This document shows, one piece after another, positions 54,290 through 54,475 of a stretch of 54,475 bases of DNA (the stretch's first letter is position 1; every line of letters starts with the position of its first letter). Origin of the DNA: Desulforudis sp. (GTDB lineage: Bacteria > Bacillota > Desulfotomaculia > Desulfotomaculales > Desulforudaceae); NCBI GenBank assembly GCA_019084485.1, contig JAHRFU010000012.1, positions 1-54,475 on the forward strand. The letters are read 5' to 3'. The translations under genes were made by a program, and so were the position numbers. Below the pieces are notes generated by a model. The model made no database searches and was not told the DNA's origin. It worked only from the letters and a program-made list of their open reading frames with translations.

Positions 54290-54475
54290 TTGATGGAGAG
54301 TTTGATCCTGGCTCAGGACGAACGCTGGCGGCATGCCTAATACATGCAAGTCGAACGGTTCTTAAGTTTAACTTCGGTTAAACTCAGGGATAGTGGCGGA
54401 CGGGTGAGTAACGCGTGGGCAACCTGCCCCAAAGACTGGGATAACACTTCGAAAGGGGTGCTAATACCGGATGTG
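54290..54475 (+). rRNA. rrs: 16S ribosomal RNA, 5' end (cut by window edge)
   Basis: The universal 5' region AGAGTTTGATCCTGGCTCAG begins at 54297 (Escherichia coli position 8), so the mature 5' end is near 54290. The helix region with TAACGCGTGGGCAACCTGCC near 54409-54428 is of Firmicute type. Only about 186 bases are in the window, too few to name the genus by eye, but enough for a database comparison. Confidence 0.97.

Overview
The window looks like a chromosomal segment of an endospore-forming, anaerobic Clostridia-type Firmicute of the Desulfotomaculum/Pelotomaculum (Peptococcaceae) kind. The evidence is RNase J, a PyrR-attenuated pyr operon, spoIIM, a gerA-type germination operon, a GerMN lipoprotein, a SpoIID-like protein, phosphosulfolactate synthase, tRNA-Sec and Firmicute-style strong ribosome binding sites, with moderately high GC and many GTG/TTG starts. 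The genus assignment is inference. The 16S rRNA fragment at the right edge would settle it.

Layout. 1-6941: the end of dapA, RNase J with its own promoter and terminator, tRNA-Sec on the minus strand, lspA-rluD, and a minus-strand block of a DUF441 membrane protein, comA (sulfolactate synthesis) and an MFS transporter. A frameshifted yqhV-like gene follows. 7031-17611: the complete UMP pathway, pyrR-pyrB-pyrC-carA-carB-pyrK-pyrD-pyrF-pyrE, with PyrR-type attenuators before pyrR and before pyrB, and a 22-bp inverted repeat between pyrC and carA. 17671-20727: a decayed accessory zone with a broken Spo0B-type/AgrC-like kinase, an agrB 5' fragment, remnants of a secreted protein, a transposase-like fragment and a conserved 59-residue protein. 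20934-30095: rqcH, a DUF3866 protein, spoIIM, xerD, the nucleoside salvage pair deoB-pdp, and an orphan isocitrate/isopropylmalate-type dehydrogenase. 30363-34731: a gerB-gerA-gerC germinant receptor operon plus a small membrane protein.

35137-41106 (minus strand) is the most interesting block. A promoter, a cobalamin riboswitch and an intrinsic terminator precede four genes: a DUF2162 multi-pass membrane protein, a MotA/TolQ/ExbB-type proton channel, a DUF2149 protein that looks ExbD-like, and a 1318-residue CobN-family protein with a signal peptide and a C-terminal membrane anchor. Together they suggest a proton-motive-force-powered, extracytoplasmic tetrapyrrole/corrinoid-handling or cobalt-handling machine in a single-membrane bacterium, switched off by B12.

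41392-54475: an SbcD-like nuclease with an unusually short SbcC-like ATPase, a DUF1540 protein, a GerMN/Gmad2 lipoprotein, a cyclophilin, a lipid kinase, a UPF0178 protein, an ECF sigma/anti-sigma pair, a DUF1287 lipoprotein, a SpoIID-like lipoprotein, gap, a second MFS transporter, two paralogous 74-residue proteins, and the promoters and 5' end of an rRNA operon. No CRISPR array, intact insertion sequence or prophage was seen.
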